Source: Chondrus crispus (taxonomy: Eukaryota > Rhodophyta > Florideophyceae > Gigartinales > Gigartinaceae). From it: a stretch of DNA of 64,000 bases. Below the pieces are notes generated by a model, which made no database searches, was not told where the DNA came from, and worked only from the letters and a program-made list of their open reading frames with translations. Positions 22,190-33,960 of the stretch are shown here, piece after piece. Position numbers and translations under genes: made by a program. The stretch lies in contig NW_005179102.1 in assembly GCF_000350225.1 (NCBI RefSeq), forward strand, positions 62,001-126,000, written 5' to 3'. Numbering within the stretch: position 1 is the first letter of the stretch; every line of letters starts with the position of its first letter.

Positions 22190-22421
22190 TGTATGTATGG
22201 TATACCGTACATACAACAATTTGTGAGCATAGTCGTGATCTTGATGTAGCAATTTTCCGGGTGCTGAAAAAGAGGGTTACAATTGTCCAACTTCGCTGAA
22301 ACGTGATGGACCCGCTCCCCTAGCCATTAAGTGCCTCCCCGTTTGATTGATTTGGCCGAGCGCAAGTCAATGGATGTACTTTGGACGTCTCAAAGTCTAT
22401 GTACGGTGTACCGTACCTTAA
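22190..22421. repeat. Two palindromes, right side of DNA transposon
   Basis: 22190-22215 is a near-perfect palindrome TGTATGTATGGTATACCGTACATACA. 22399-22421 contains TATGTACGGTGTACCGTACC. Both are of the same type as the pair at 6767-6841. Confidence 0.6.
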
Positions 22422-23661
22422 AAACTCACATTAGGGATATGCATGCAAATTGAACGCTTGACAGCCACAATTTCACCTCACTCACTCGCCCTGTCGTCTG
22501 TCCGCACCACATCGACAAATGATAGGCCGCCAATTTGCCACGCACGCCTTTCCCTTTCCCCTGTCCGTCCTGACACAGTCTATAGTAAAGCCAAGATTTC
22601 GCCGCAAGCGCAGTTCAACGTGAAACGGGATTAGGCCACTTGGCCGTGAAAGCAGGTATGATAAACCTTAGTTTGACACTTTCACGCTGAGCCACGTTCG
22701 CCAACAGGGTGTTCAGGACCGATTTCGCCCAACTGAACGGGCTGATGAGGGATGTCACTACGCCGACCTCCGCTACGACGGTCGGCGGGCATTCGCGCCG
22801 AAAGGCACCCCGCCAGTGTACGCAGATAGATCTTCGGAACACACTGAGCTATGAACATGCATTCAAGGCCCTGTAACAAGAAAAGGGGAAAGTATTGAGG
22901 CCCACGATGCATCTAGGATATGGACGGTCACATTTGGGTATCTTCTGGTGCGTCTACCACGGGATCAAATACCAGCACCGCGAAACCAGATAGTGAGGCT
23001 CGACATAAGATCCTTGTCTCCCAACAAACGAAATCAGCTCCTTCCTGTTCGTTCTGTCGGCGTGCCAGAACTTCCCGCAAGCCTCTACGGGCTGTCAGCA
23101 GATAGGACTTGTCACATTTTTGCAGAGCGGGACAGGGATTTGTCATAAGTAATCAGTTCGCACTGGCTATCTCTCGTGGCTGTACTACTGGTATGTCCTT
23201 TCGTGGCAAGTGTTCGGCAGCGTGGAGATGTGTGGCAAGTGGTAGAGTGTCCGAGAGCACCCGGGCTAAGACTCGGGGTCGAGCGATACTCGTCGACAAA
23301 GCTGTTCTGGACATCAATCGCTGTGAGTCGGCTCTGCATCCTCATACTACACCTTCTGCAAAAACTGAGGGCTTCCTCTGCAAGATCTCGCCTTCGCCCT
23401 CAGTTTTATTTGCAGTGACATCATGACAATCCGCATCAGATGAAGAAACAGCGCAGCAAAGAGCGAAAGAAGGAGTGATAGGTACAACTAAGGCCCGCAA
23501 TCTCGGCCAATACACGACGCACAGCGTAATTAATGTATTTAAAGCTCGTCTGTTACTACAGTTGAAGACTACTTTTTTCAATCTCAAATCTGGTGAAACT
23601 CTGCGACGATGATACAAATGAGCTATGCAAGGTACACTCTTGCCAGGTTTGAAGAGTTCTC
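22422..23661. other. Unannotated stretch, no supported gene
   Basis: Only short overlapping ORFs on both strands without recognisable motifs. No repeats of note were seen. Confidence 0.4.
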
Positions 23662-24138
23662 ATGTCCGCTGCTGAAGAACCGCTTTCAGCATGCGAGCTT
23701 TACAAATGCGTATCGAAGTCCGATGCACGACCTCTCTCTCGTCCTGTAGACCATCGCTCAGATGTGTTACTATGGATTTCCGACTCCATTCACTCTCTCA
23801 CAGATGGCGCGCAAGACGGGGAAGATATCTTTGGCAGGCCAGTCTGGCGCACTCATATGCTCATCCTGTCCAGAGGGAGAAAGGGTGCAATAGACGAGCC
23901 TTCTTTGGTGAGTAAGAGCAGGCCCGTCCGTGAGGCTGCACTACATATTCTAGAAACGGTGTCTGGGGAGACAAAGAGCGTTGAGAAGCCGGCAGGAGCA
24001 TCCATGGTCGTTGAAATCTCTTACGACATGTACAAGTCCTCACTCAAAACTCACATCATTGATCTGCACTCGCAATTGGTATCTTCTGACGGTTCCACAG
24101 AACCACAGCTAAAGAAAGCGCCACCAGAACCATGTTGA
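23662..24138 (+). CDS. Hypothetical ORF, 158 codons
   Basis: ATG 23662 to TGA 24138. The product is hydrophilic with a moderately regular amino-acid composition (ELYKCVSKSD, ISYDMYKSSLKTHIIDLHSQL). No family is recognised, and it has no neighbour that suggests a role. It may be an exon of a host gene, a transposon fragment or chance; the length alone is weak evidence. Confidence 0.25.
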   Translation: MSAAEEPLSACELYKCVSKSDARPLSRPVDHRSDVLLWISDSIHSLTDGAQDGEDIFGRPVWRTHMLILSRGRKGAIDEPSLVSKSRPVREAALHILETVSGETKSVEKPAGASMVVEISYDMYKSSLKTHIIDLHSQLVSSDGSTEPQLKKAPPEPC

Positions 24139-24416
24139 CCCAGCGCAGGTTTGTTCATTGAATTCATCCGCACCTTTCGTCAAGGAGCGTAGGTCTCGGG
24201 ACCCACATTGTTGGTGGTCGAGCTCGACGCTTTTCCACTCATCGCAGACGTGCAGCTTCTGACGCTGCTGCCGCAGCTGCCGCTTCCGTCAGGGAGGCGG
24301 GTAAGACGAATGATGTCCGTTGGATTGCAGAGAACTTGCCTTGCAGTGAATGAGCTCTCCTCGAGCAATTGGGCGATCGCTACGCCGCAAAGCGAGAAGA
24401 TTATAGACGCGGAGTG

Positions 24417-25623
24417 TGTAGTATAACCCCAGGGGGGTTATAGTACCTGATCCCATCCAGATCTATTAGATCTGGATGGGATCAGGTACTGTAAAGCCCG
24501 ACGCTCTACAGTGATACAACGCGTGTCCACGTGTACCACGTGTACGGGAGACGCGCGCACCCACGTGTTCTATACGCCCCACACACGTGTACCGTCAGCC
24601 CCGACGGCTGACAGCGTTACAGTGCGGGACGGCCCGCGCTGACTACAGTAGCCCTACAGTAAAGTCCGCACTGTACTGTAGCATGATAGGACTTGTTGTA
24701 TATGAAAAGTGTTTGTTTATTGACAGGGTGGGCCTGAGCGGATAAGGAATCACCTTACTCGGCCAGGACCGCTCGTAAAGTAGACAAGGACCCCTGAAGT
24801 AGAATACACTGAAGAGAGTGGCTGGTCGAAAGTATGCAGAAGGTAGTGGGTGGGTGAGGAAGAGAGAGGCATGCCGTTCGCTGTCGGGCGCGCGCGCCGC
24901 CGGCGCAATTAAGGAGAGGGCACCGTACGCGAGCGACCCGGTTGGTCCCCATGGCGGACCACCGCTGGCCTCGAATCGCTATGCGTGAGGAAAGTATTTC
25001 ATCCATCAAAACTGCCCTTTTCACACGACTAAAAATTGGAGCCGACCGACGCCGGCGAAGGGGATAAGCACGGACTTTGTAGCAGAACGACGGATCTGCA
25101 TTAGATTTAGATTTGGATCAGTAACGGCGAGAGCACGAGGCTCTGCAGTACTGGCGCGCGTGTCTACGTGTACCCCCACGTGTACGGGGGACACGCGACC
25201 ACACGCGTACACGTGTAGGAGGCGCGTACCACCGCGCGCACAGCTACGCACAGCGTAGGTGGATAAGCACGGACTTGTCCACAACCTACCGCCTAGGTCC
25301 GTCTTCCAGCCTACTTAACACGCGCGATCCGCCTTCGCGCGCGTTAAACGGGATAAAGCGGGTAGGGGACACACGCGTACGCGAGCGAGCATAGATCCGC
25401 CTCCGCCCGTCAGCGCTGGTACGTTACCCAGCGCTGCTCCGGGGCGTTGAGGCGTAGATCGGCCCGCACGTACGCTCTTCCCGGGCCGTCCCGCTCTACA
25501 ACGCTACCAGGGCCCGCTTGCCTTTCTCGTTATCTGTGTGTGCTCCCTGTGTTCTCGCCCTCCGAAAGGGTCTACGTCGAGCTAAGCATACACCCCTCTA
25601 CGCCGGGGGGTGTTTATGCTACA
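24417..25623 (+). repeat. 5' LTR of third lineage, internally rearranged
   Basis: Starts TGTAGTATAACC, ends GGTGTTTATGCTACA. The solo LTR at 39805-52655 has the same ends but is only about 670 bp without its insert. The extra length here comes from an unrelated segment of about 340 bp (roughly 24690-25040) and a partial duplication: GGATAAGCACGGACTT occurs at 25058 and again at 25261, with a second LTR-start-like segment (TGTAGCAGAACG) between. Multiple CACGTGTAC motifs and a CGTCAGCC/GGCTGACAG inverted repeat are present. Confidence 0.75.
24442..24490. repeat. Perfect 23-bp inverted repeat with 3-base loop
   Basis: Left arm 24442-24464 and right arm 24468-24490 are exact reverse complements (arm core CCTGATCCCATCCAGATCT) separated by ATT. 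It lies 25 bases inside the LTR start. Confidence 0.95.
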
Positions 25624-25624
25624 G

Positions 25625-25641
25625 CGGTCTCCCGACATAGA
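25625..25641 (+). other. Primer-binding site, tRNA-Tyr type
   Basis: CGGTCTCCCGACATAGA follows the LTR end by one base and differs from the copy 2 site (TGGTCTCCCGACCTAGA) at two positions. Confidence 0.65.
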
Positions 25642-25702
25642 AGACCCCGGAGTACGTTCTCGGAGAAGACCTCTTAGGCCCTCTGCGTCCGACCGCGCTG
25701 AG

Positions 25703-28246
25703 ATGAGCGAGGAGTACGAGCCCTCGATCCGCTCCGAAGAGGCGGATCCGAGTCCGGCCTCTGTGCGATCACCATCCTCCCCGTCCGGCGACGGCGACGC
25801 AGGTCCTCGAGACCGCGAACCGTCGCCCGGGTCCTCCGAAGAACAGGCGGAGGCGATGTTCGACCGCATAGCCGCCTACATCGAGAAAGTACGAACTTCC
25901 CTCCGTGTCGATGTATCGGATGCCGTCTACACTCCATGTATGGCCGAACTGCGCTCCCTACGTGAAGGAAGGTTCGATAGAGTAACCCAATCCTTGGAGA
26001 ATCTCCAAACGCTAATCGACGAGCTACACTCGCGGTTAGTGCTCGTCGAAGACTCGCCCCTCGTGTCGCCCGGACCACCCGGGCAAGGTCGTCTCGAGGG
26101 ACCGACCCCTCCGAGACGACCTGAGGATCGACCCTCCCCGACCGCGGAACAGTTGGGTGCGTTCGCGCACCTCTCCGCCGAGCTCAACGCCATGCGTCGG
26201 CGTGCTCGTGACATGGAACGGTCCATGGACCCAAGGCTGCCCGGTGTCCCCACGAGAGGGCCCGGTGGTCCCATACCTCCGAGCGCCGTCGCTCCGGATC
26301 GTTCGGGACCGGCTGGTGCCGACACCAGCCCGACCACACAAGACAACCGCCTTCCGGCGGGCGCGAATTACGCGTCCGAGACCCAAGCACTGCCGCCTAT
26401 CCCCGGTAGTAGGCGGCACATGGAACGCGTATAGTATCGCGACGACCCTGACCGTGAAGGAGCCGCCCGCGGATCCGGAGTACCGATGTACTCTGTCCAT
26501 CCTCGCGGGGGCGGCTACCCGCCGGCGGATTACGCCGACCATCCCGGTCCGGTAGACGTCCGTACGCTACCCGTCACCCCCTTCGGCACGCTGTGTCCCG
26601 CCGAACCCAGATTCGAGCCGGTACATAAGATGATCCAAGAGTTCAGCGCCGTCGCTGACTATCGTATGTACCTGCTGGATAACACCTCGAGTGTCGTTAC
26701 CTCGGGTGACGCGGGACGGATCGCGAAGTACGTCCAACGCTGTCGTGGGATCCGACCCACCATGCGGGGCTTCGGCGGTACGGACCCGATCCAGCTGCTG
26801 CCGTTCTTGAAGGATATACGTACAACCCTCAACTCGCAACACCTTACTGAAGGTGTTGCGGTACGAGTCCTGGCGCACTTCCTAGAGCGCAACGCGGAGC
26901 GCATGTATACGAGTTATACAATGTGTGGCCTACGCATCGGCCAGCTACACGACGACGTGAGCTGGCCGGGGCTCGTGAACCAGTTCCTGAAACGCTACCT
27001 AACCGACGACGTGTTAGGTGAAGCGTACGACGCTGTCGCGAGGGCGCGACAGAAATGTCATGAAACGAAGAGCACGTTCGCGGACCGTCGCGAAACTGCC
27101 GCTTTCCGGTGCACGGCAGTGTTCTCCGAACGGTCCATCGCGCACTACTTCGTGCGGGAACTCGCTCCTGCGACCCTTGCAGCAGTCTCCGAGACCGTCC
27201 AACGGCTGCCAAGCAGGCAGGAGACCGCTCTTCCAACCATTCGCCGTATCGCCACGGCGGAAGGCACGACGTACCGCGCTCGGCGGGGTTTACCCCTGCC
27301 GGATACGAAACCGGCAGGGAGGGTTGGTAGGACGTCGAAGTCCGCCGTAACAAGTTCGCCCGCCTCGACCCTCCACATCGGGGAGGATGAGTGGCAGGCC
27401 GACCCTGCCCTCATTACGCAAGGAGCAGGACCCGTAAGGGGACGACCCCCCTCACCGATGTAGACCGGAACGACATCGAGTTGCGCGACCGCATTTGCAG
27501 CCACTCCAAGAGTGGCAAGGGGTACGGACCCCCGGGTCGCAGAGCTCGACATCTCAAGTCGAGATGCAGGAGCCGAAGCCCCTCGCGTACCCCTCCTCAC
27601 CGATGAGAAGGCGCGTCACGCGGCGGCCTTCGCCTCAACGGATGGCAGCGCGTACGTGTTCTGGCTATACCGTACGTACGGACACGCCATGTACGCGTGC
27701 CCGTTCCTGCTGCCGGAACAACGTATGCTCACGGCGTACAGAAACTACCCCTACCAGATGGAGACGCGCCTCGGAGCGGTTAAACTCCTCCGGCAGGCGG
27801 TCGGCGAGGTCTGTTGCCCGCGTCAAGGTTTCCCGAATCGTTCGGGTGGGGGCTCACGCTTCTACTTACGCGGAGGCGGGTATCGTCGTAACGAACTCAA
27901 CCGTCGTGATCGACCGGATTACCGCCCGTCGGACACAAGCTATCCCCGTCAAGGAGAGAGAGGGGACCGCAATCGTTCTCGGTTACCCCAACAGGTACAG
28001 AACGAGATTATGTACCTGCAAGATTGGGTAGAGGATCTGTATCCCCTATCCACGGAGGGACGCCAAGGAGAACCGGTTCTCTCTATCCCCCAGATCCTGC
28101 GGCGCCCGGACGTCGCAGGTCAAGGTCAAGAAGTACCCGAGTACTTCGCCGATGATGCGCAGCCGCGGTGGGGGAATCGTCCCGACCCACGCGACCAAGG
28201 ACCCGAAAGAGACCTGGCCGCCGATAGCCAGGGGTTACTCCGATAG
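25703..28246 (+). pseudogene. Gag of third lineage, in-frame stops only
   Basis: The likely start is ATG 25703 (MSEEYEPS), and one frame runs through. TAG codons interrupt at 26432-26434 and 27461-27463, and a third TAG at 28244-28246 may be the natural end or another lesion. The capsid part (ADYRMYLLDNTSS through VLAHFLERNAERM) corresponds to the capsid of copies 1 and 2. The zinc-knuckle position reads LYRTYGHAMYAC: the His and last Cys remain but the first two Cys are lost. Further stops follow in the same frame at 28253 (TAG), 28268 (TAA) and 28700 (TGA) before the protease. Confidence 0.7.
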
Positions 28247-28702
28247 CACCGGTAGTTCGAAAAAGGGTAAAGACGGTTACATACACGCGGTCGCGTGAGC
28301 CGTCTTGCCCCCCGAACTAGACCGGTTCCCACGTGCCCGCCAAGGGCACGAGGGTATTGTCCGATAATACACCCCTCGTTACCGGAAGCGAGCACGGCAG
28401 TCCCTGTAATGCTAACGACAATGCAGGGGAATTCGAACTTCGAGGCCTCCGTAGGCCCGACGTTGAATGAGAGCAGGACCGGGACGCCCGAAGTCCCGGT
28501 GCTACTTAGCGATCGAGATGGAAATAAAGACGACCGGAAGGAGCCAGACGATCTCCTGACTTCCGTAAGCCAAGACCCACCGACGAACGGTCCCGCGCGT
28601 ATGGAACCGAGCGGTCGAGGGGGCGTCACCGATCGGCGGACGCCCCAAGAAACGCTTAGAAGAAAGCGCAAGAGGGGTCAACACCGAAAGCGAAGGCCCT
28701 GA

Positions 28703-29398
28703 CGGAACGACCTCACGGATAAGGTCGCGCCTAAGGTAGTCAATGGCTTCGGTTGCCTCATGAAGTCAAAGGTATATGACGTCCTGGGCTCCGTGTCCAC
28801 CAGAGGCAACGCGTTCAAGCTCCACACGATCGCCGTCGATACGTGTTCGGGGTACAACCTGGTGAGGAAGGCCGACCTTCCTCCCGACTGGACCCGTTAC
28901 GTGATACGGGACGCGCCATTACCCCGACTGCCTAGCGCGAACAGTAACCCGCTTCGACTTACGGCCGTCGTCCATCTCGCTGTCAGGTTGCGGAACACGA
29001 CGTTCCGCATACCTTTCGTAGTAGCCGAACAGCTCGCTGTTCCCGTCCTACGTGGGACCGCGTTCATCGATGCCCACGTACGCAGCATAGACATCGATGG
29101 CCATAATCTCGAACTTCGCCATGGTGGCTCCGTAGCTATCGTCAACGAGAAGGGCGAGCCGACTCGCCCTACCAGGCGACGCGGACGCCAGACGAGCTGG
29201 CCGGCTGTACGCGACGAGGCCCCGCAGGCGATCGGAATCGCCCGCTGGGTTACCATCCCCGCGATGTCACAAGCCCGAGTGCGTGTGACAATCGTGGGGA
29301 GGGGCCTCGTGTTCCTGGACCCTACGCCCTCACTCCAACACCGACATGGAGTGAGGTTGACGAATGGCGTCGCGGAGGTTCTGCCGAATCAGAATTAG
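28703..29398 (+). pseudogene. Aspartic-protease region of third lineage
   Basis: Same frame as its gag. It aligns by eye with the protease of copy 2: VDTCSGYNLVRKADLP against LDTGAGSNFVRADTLP, then AEQLAVPVLRG against CERLAAPVILG, and LTNGVAEV against LSNGVVHI. The catalytic Asp-Thr is kept but the following Gly is Cys. It ends at TAG 29396-29398. No reverse transcriptase follows, so the element is cut here. Confidence 0.65.
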
Positions 29399-29827
29399 AA
29401 TCGCAGGCCATCGTGGGGATCGTGTTCGGGGTTAGGAGGCGGTGGGAGGGCAGTTTGGGTGCGAGGTTTATAATACTGCAGAGTCGAACCAATTGGGTTT
29501 TCCGTGACCATCTAGATCTAATGTGGCGACGGCGACGACGGCAGCGACGACAAGGGTGGTGTAGGGTACGAAGGAATGGATTCTATGTCTACTTTGGCGG
29601 CAGTGGCGGGGACGGTGACGACGGCGACGACCGATTACATTACAGTACGATTTGATCATTTGCTGTAGAAACATTTTCAGATTTTTAAATTTTTAGTTTT
29701 AGAAAGGATTGCCATTTGTGTTGCTGTTGTATGGGAGTCCACGTCAGTGAGCATGAGGCCTTTACGGAATAAACCTTCAGAGGGGTTCATATCTAGATGT
29801 AAAATACAGTCTGCGGCCACGAGGGAA
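29399..29827. other. Spacer with GAC/GNC triplet microsatellite
   Basis: No gene seen. A degenerate trinucleotide run (GGCGACGACGGC type) occupies about 29525-29550 and 29600-29635. Confidence 0.45.
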
Positions 29828-30085
29828 ACTTTTCTTAACAGGCTGGGCCGGGTCGTGAAATCACAGGTGGCGACTCTGTGCGTCTAGGGTCGCCCGTTTG
29901 AGGGCTTCAGAGACGTCGACATGGCCGGCCTGGTGTGCGGGGCCGGCCTGTGACACGAAATCATATTTTGGCCCAGAGATATGGTTAAATAGTAAGAGCG
30001 TCCAAAGAGACACTATGGAGCCCTGCGGGTGTGGCTCAGCGGTCACCAGGTTCTATCCAGACAAATTTCAGGCCCAAACTATTTA
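29828..30085 (+). repeat. Dispersed repeat R2, copy 1
   Basis: Matches 36818-37090 with gaps. Shared landmarks are AACTTTTCTT at the left, CCGGCCTGG, GACACGAAA, TTGGCCCAGA, ATGGTTAAATAG and AAATTTC.GGCCCAAA at the right. It has no ORF and the nature of the repeat is unknown. A third partial copy starts near 37139. Confidence 0.6.
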
Positions 30086-30304
30086 AGAGATCGCCTCATC
30101 ACCGCGGGTCCTTAAGCGTTAAGTTCGGATGGGGGAGCGTCCGAAGGCCACTCCTTCCTCCTTTCTTTATTGTGCCCCACTTTGCCCTGCTGCAGCAACA
30201 GAGGCGCAGGTTGCTTATAGAAAGCCCGATGATATGGGACAGTATGAGGGAGTGGACCGCATATCATATACAGTATTCTAATGCGGTCTTTCGAGTAGAC
30301 TTGT

Positions 30305-30585
30305 CATCCTCGTTTTACTGGTGGGGCCACGTACGGAACAAGTAATTGTAGAGTGCCGAACTTTGGAGGGGAATGGAGCTGTCAGGGACGTCTCCGGGGC
30401 TGCGTTTCAATGTTGTTCTTGTGGGGGCCGATCTTCCACTTGTTTTTTGTGATTCTCGTTCTGCTTGTGGGGCCACGTAGCTGCTAGGGATGCTTCCTAT
30501 ATGGACATCCAATACGGACTGCCGAGCCTTGAAGGGGAGGGGGGGTTGCCAGGGGCATGCTCCGGAAGTAAGACAGACGCCTCTC
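30305..30585 (+). repeat. Imperfect tandem duplication, ~140 bp units
   Basis: Unit 1 begins near 30309 and unit 2 near 30449. Both hold TGGGGCCACGTA, then GTGCCGAACTTTGGAGGGGA or ACTGCCGAGCCTTGAAGGGGA, then a CAGGG.C.TGCTCCGG-like end. No coding function is evident. Confidence 0.5.
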
Positions 30586-31879
30586 CTTTAACTTATGTTA
30601 TAGGAGAGGACTTTGAGCGTTTGCGAGAATGTCGCGTTCGCTGTGGGGGGTGGGCTTGCAATTCATTGCAGGCTGTACATCATCACCTTCCATGGCGAGT
30701 TGTTGGTATCCAACCAACCGCTTGGAGGATGAGTTGCGGGGCTATACGACGACCAGAGTGATGACTAGGCGTCAGATGTTTCCAAGATTTGTTGTCAGAC
30801 TTGCACGTCATCCGCTTTCACGTGGCGCGAGTTGTCAGTAGTCCAAGTTAGGTCGAAACCAAGGATGATACCGGGAGTAATCGGATGACTGCTGCCCCTT
30901 ACCATAAAGGACCTCCGTATCCAATCTCTGAGTGTCTGAAACTGTCCTCAATCGTATTGTCTGATTGTCTGTGGGCGGGGGTGGCTACATTGTAGCCGTC
31001 CCTTATTCCTGCGACTGTTCTCTTACACGTGTACACGTGTGCCATGACTTGGGCGGACCAGTCGTCCATTTCTAAGTATTTCTTCAAGTCCGTGAAGAGG
31101 GGGCGCGTGGCTGGGGTGGGTACGAGGGCACTCATGTACCACAGGATCCCCACATGTTGCGCTTTCCTAGACAAGTTAGTAGTCCGGAGCACGGGAGCCA
31201 AGTAGTGGCTCCGGGGCAAAGGAATCCTCCGTTTCCTAGAGTTATTAAAGTGACCAAGATTTTTCGCGAGAATTGTTTCCTCGTATTCCTTCCCTTTGGC
31301 GCATACAACTTCCAATCCAACCCCTTCATCCCTTTCATCCCATATTTTTCTTTGTAGCGCTTGTAAAAGGGGGAGTTTTTGTAGGACCTCAAGCCTTTGT
31401 CTAGCGTTGGTTGAAGGTTGGGCGGAAGCTATTACCCTGATTTTGGTGAGTAGCTTTATCGCTTAGACCTCTCGGCGCGCGCTGATTGACGGAAACTTCA
31501 GCAGAGCTCGACCAACCCTAAGGCGGTAGATTCCTTGGGTGCGTAAGCGGAGCATCCATCCCATCAGAAGCTTTTCCAGTTCCTGGGCCTCCTCTTCCAC
31601 TTCTGGCGACTAGGGTTGAGTGTAGTGGACATACGTGACCAACGAGACGATAAATGTCTGTGCCAGTGTGCGCTTTTGCGTATACGAGAGGAGCGCAGTT
31701 TTCATTCCTTGTATAAGATTATAGGCTGTACAGTGCGCTTGTGTAAATCACTCGAGAAGCCGATGATGCGTGACTGCTTCTGTTGAGATAGGCAAGCCAA
31801 GGTACGTGAATATTGTGCGGTGTGCCATCGGTAGGGAAACAATTGTGAGAGGTTCCAGGGGAGGTTTCGAGGAGAATAT

Positions 31880-32996
31880 GAAGCTCTTCGATGCATTTCA
31901 TGCCATCTTGTTACTCCGCGCCCACTCGTCTGCTACCGAGAGGAGACTGTAAAAGTCCGACCAGGAGCGTGTGAGTCCCAGGACATCGACTGCGAAGCCA
32001 ATGCCACGTGAGTTGGATAGTCCATTGATTTCCACCAAGAGGGGGTCAATAAAGACATTAAAAGTCAAGGGCTAAACTTATCTCCTCGGAGTACGCACAG
32101 GATGGTGTGGGCCACCGAGTTACCGAGTTGTCCCTTTGTGCGGATGGCGGTGCGGTGGAGAAGGCACTGGATCATGTCGCAGAGATCCGGGTCTAAGCGA
32201 TGACGACAGAGTTCCAGGAGCCGATCTGTCGGCACTCGATCGTGTGCTGATTTGACGTCCGGGACCTCCCCGCACTTGAACCACAGCTGAAGGGATTCGG
32301 AGGCCATGGCTATAGCCGTTTTCGTGTTGGATCCCGAGAGAAAACCCAGTTGTCTAGGGTGGAAACCATAGGACCGGATAAAGATAAGCCCAATGGCTTT
32401 TGAGATTGCTTTCCTTAGGACCGATAGGAGGGTTATGGGCCTGTAATTCCTTGGGTCCGAGTCGTCACCTTTCTTGAAGAGAGTTACTACTATCCGGGAT
32501 CCTAGTATTTTGGGGACATATCCCAGATGTCCCCTAGAAGGGGACTACCTCAACTTCTCGTGTTCTCGATCTGGTGACCCGCCTTGGTCCAGGTTGCAGA
32601 GATCGCGGCGGTCGACAGCTCGGGGGCCAGCTGGAGCATCTCTGCTGTAATCCAGTCAGGACCCGGTGCCTTGTTGGGGGCCATTGTAGCAATTGCGGAT
32701 TGTACGTTGGTTTCGAAGTCCCGCGTGGTGGTGAACAGAGTGGGGAGAGGACTTGTGTCCATATCCGGTTGGTTGTCCTGGAGGAACTGGGTGAAGGTAT
32801 CTGGGTTCAGCTCCTTCAGTAGACAGGGCTCCATTTTGATCCGTTGTACTTGTCTGGCGATTGCCAGGGTTTGCAACATTGGACCCTCCGTAATGACATC
32901 CAAGTACGTAGATTGTAGGTATCTGCGACGACGTCGAACTTGTCGGACAATCTGTTTATCCAGGCGGCGGATTGCCGCTTTGGATTCCAGTGTCAA
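31880..32996 (-). pseudogene. LINE reverse transcriptase, active site mutated
   Basis: Read from 32996 downward, the motifs appear in the correct order: MAPNKAPGPDWI, KKGDDSDPRNYRPITLLSV, SAHDRVPTDRLLEL, LRGDKFSP, and then GIGFAVDVLGLT. The last is the catalytic box (normally F/Y-A-D-D), in which the first Asp is Val. Several frame changes separate the pieces. This enzyme would prime reverse transcription at a nicked target; this copy cannot. Confidence 0.75.
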
Positions 32997-33049
32997 CCGC
33001 GCTTTAAGAAGCTTGGATCATTGTTTAGCCAAGTGGTCCATGGCAAAAG

Positions 33050-33960
33050 TCCATGCAGGGCGAAATCGTACCGGTTTATGAGCAAATTGCCGAAGCCAAG
33101 GTTATAGGAACGCTTCCGCAAGTCGTTTCGAGGCCTTCTCAAATGGGACCGGAGATGTGCAGGCCGAGATCTCCGTGCGACATGCCGGGAGGTCCGTATT
33201 GTGGCAAGAGAGGACCTTCTTACAGATTGAGGGATTCTTCTTTACAGAGGTCGGCACCGCCTGGGTGAGGCGAGCTGGGGCCTCGGGATAGACCACCGCA
33301 GTAATTGGGAGGTGGCCGGAGAACTTGGCCCATGCGCCGGGTATCAAGGTGGGTGTGTGCATTGCCAGGCCGCGCCCAAGGAGATCCACCTTTCTGGAGC
33401 CGGTGGGGAACGGTTAGCACGTAGGAGCGGAAGTGGCCGCCACGACGAAGGTCATTCGGTATACCCACTCCGAGAGTAGGCGCCCCTGCTCGTGATGATG
33501 TTGTCCCAGACCCGGTGGCGTGTATTGAAGTCCCCCAGGATGAGGGACTTGCCACGCGCAAGGCTGGTGAGATGAAAGAAGAACCTCTGTGTCTTCAGCG
33601 AGGGGCACGAGGTTGTAGGTATGCTCCAATGATTACCAGTCCCCGGATTTTTCCGGCAATGAGTTGGAAGTGGGTCATAGATACTGTAGTGGTTTCGGTA
33701 AAGTCCAAGTCTTTCGCAATGATACAGACTCCGGCACTGTTTCTCCTAGCGTTGGTAGACCGGTACCCATGTGCGTAGTGAGCAGCATAAGCTTCCGGGA
33801 GGGGGGCATCTGGGATGACCAGGTCTCCGTGAGGCAGGTAAAGTCAGCTGCCTCGACGAGGGACTGGAATGCATTGGATTTATCCACAGTCCATCCTCGG
33901 ATGTTGACTAGGGAATTCTCATTGAGGAGGGTCCCTTGGGCGCTGAGCTTAATCTACTTC
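33050..33960 (-). pseudogene. LINE APE-type endonuclease, frameshifted
   Basis: Minus-strand fragments include ADFTCLTETW (metal-binding Glu region) at about 33850 and LILGDFNTRHRVWDN at about 33540, both hallmarks of APE-like LINE endonucleases. The fragments lie in different frames. The enzyme nicks target DNA for insertion. Confidence 0.65.

Larger units (their letters stand above)
6767..22421 (+). mobile_element. Decayed DNA transposon (piggyBac/IS4-like) split by a chromovirus
   Basis: The transposase pieces at 6888-7195 and 18941-21560 become one reading frame when the LTR element 7196-18940 and one GGTGA copy are ignored. Pairs of ~22-bp palindromes (TATGTACGGTGTANCGTACATA type) occur just outside the coding part on both sides, at 6767-6841 and 22190-22421, and are the best candidates for element ends. 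Net length would be about 3.9 kb. A flanking TTAA is seen at the right (22418-22421) but not at the left, so the exact ends and the target duplication are unproven. Confidence 0.5.
24417..29398 (+). mobile_element. Third Ty3-type lineage, 3'-truncated (LTR, gag, protease)
   Basis: A rearranged 5' LTR (24417-25623) is followed by a tRNA-Tyr-type primer-binding site, gag and protease in one frame. Similarity to the chromoviruses ends near 29398, before any reverse transcriptase. The capsid and protease sequences are recognisably related to copies 1 and 2 but much diverged. The LTR is of a different family, shared with 39805-52655 and 58545-58802. No 3' LTR is found nearby. Confidence 0.75.

Noticed and set aside
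25703..28246. Third lineage as a separate Copia-type element
   Set aside because: Its capsid and protease align by eye with the Ty3-type copies 1 and 2, and the primer site is shared.
30030..30060. TGGCTCAGCGG and GGTTCTATCC resembling tRNA A and B boxes in repeat R2
   Set aside because: The two boxes are only about 5 bases apart, too close for a tRNA-type promoter, and R2 copy 2 lacks both.
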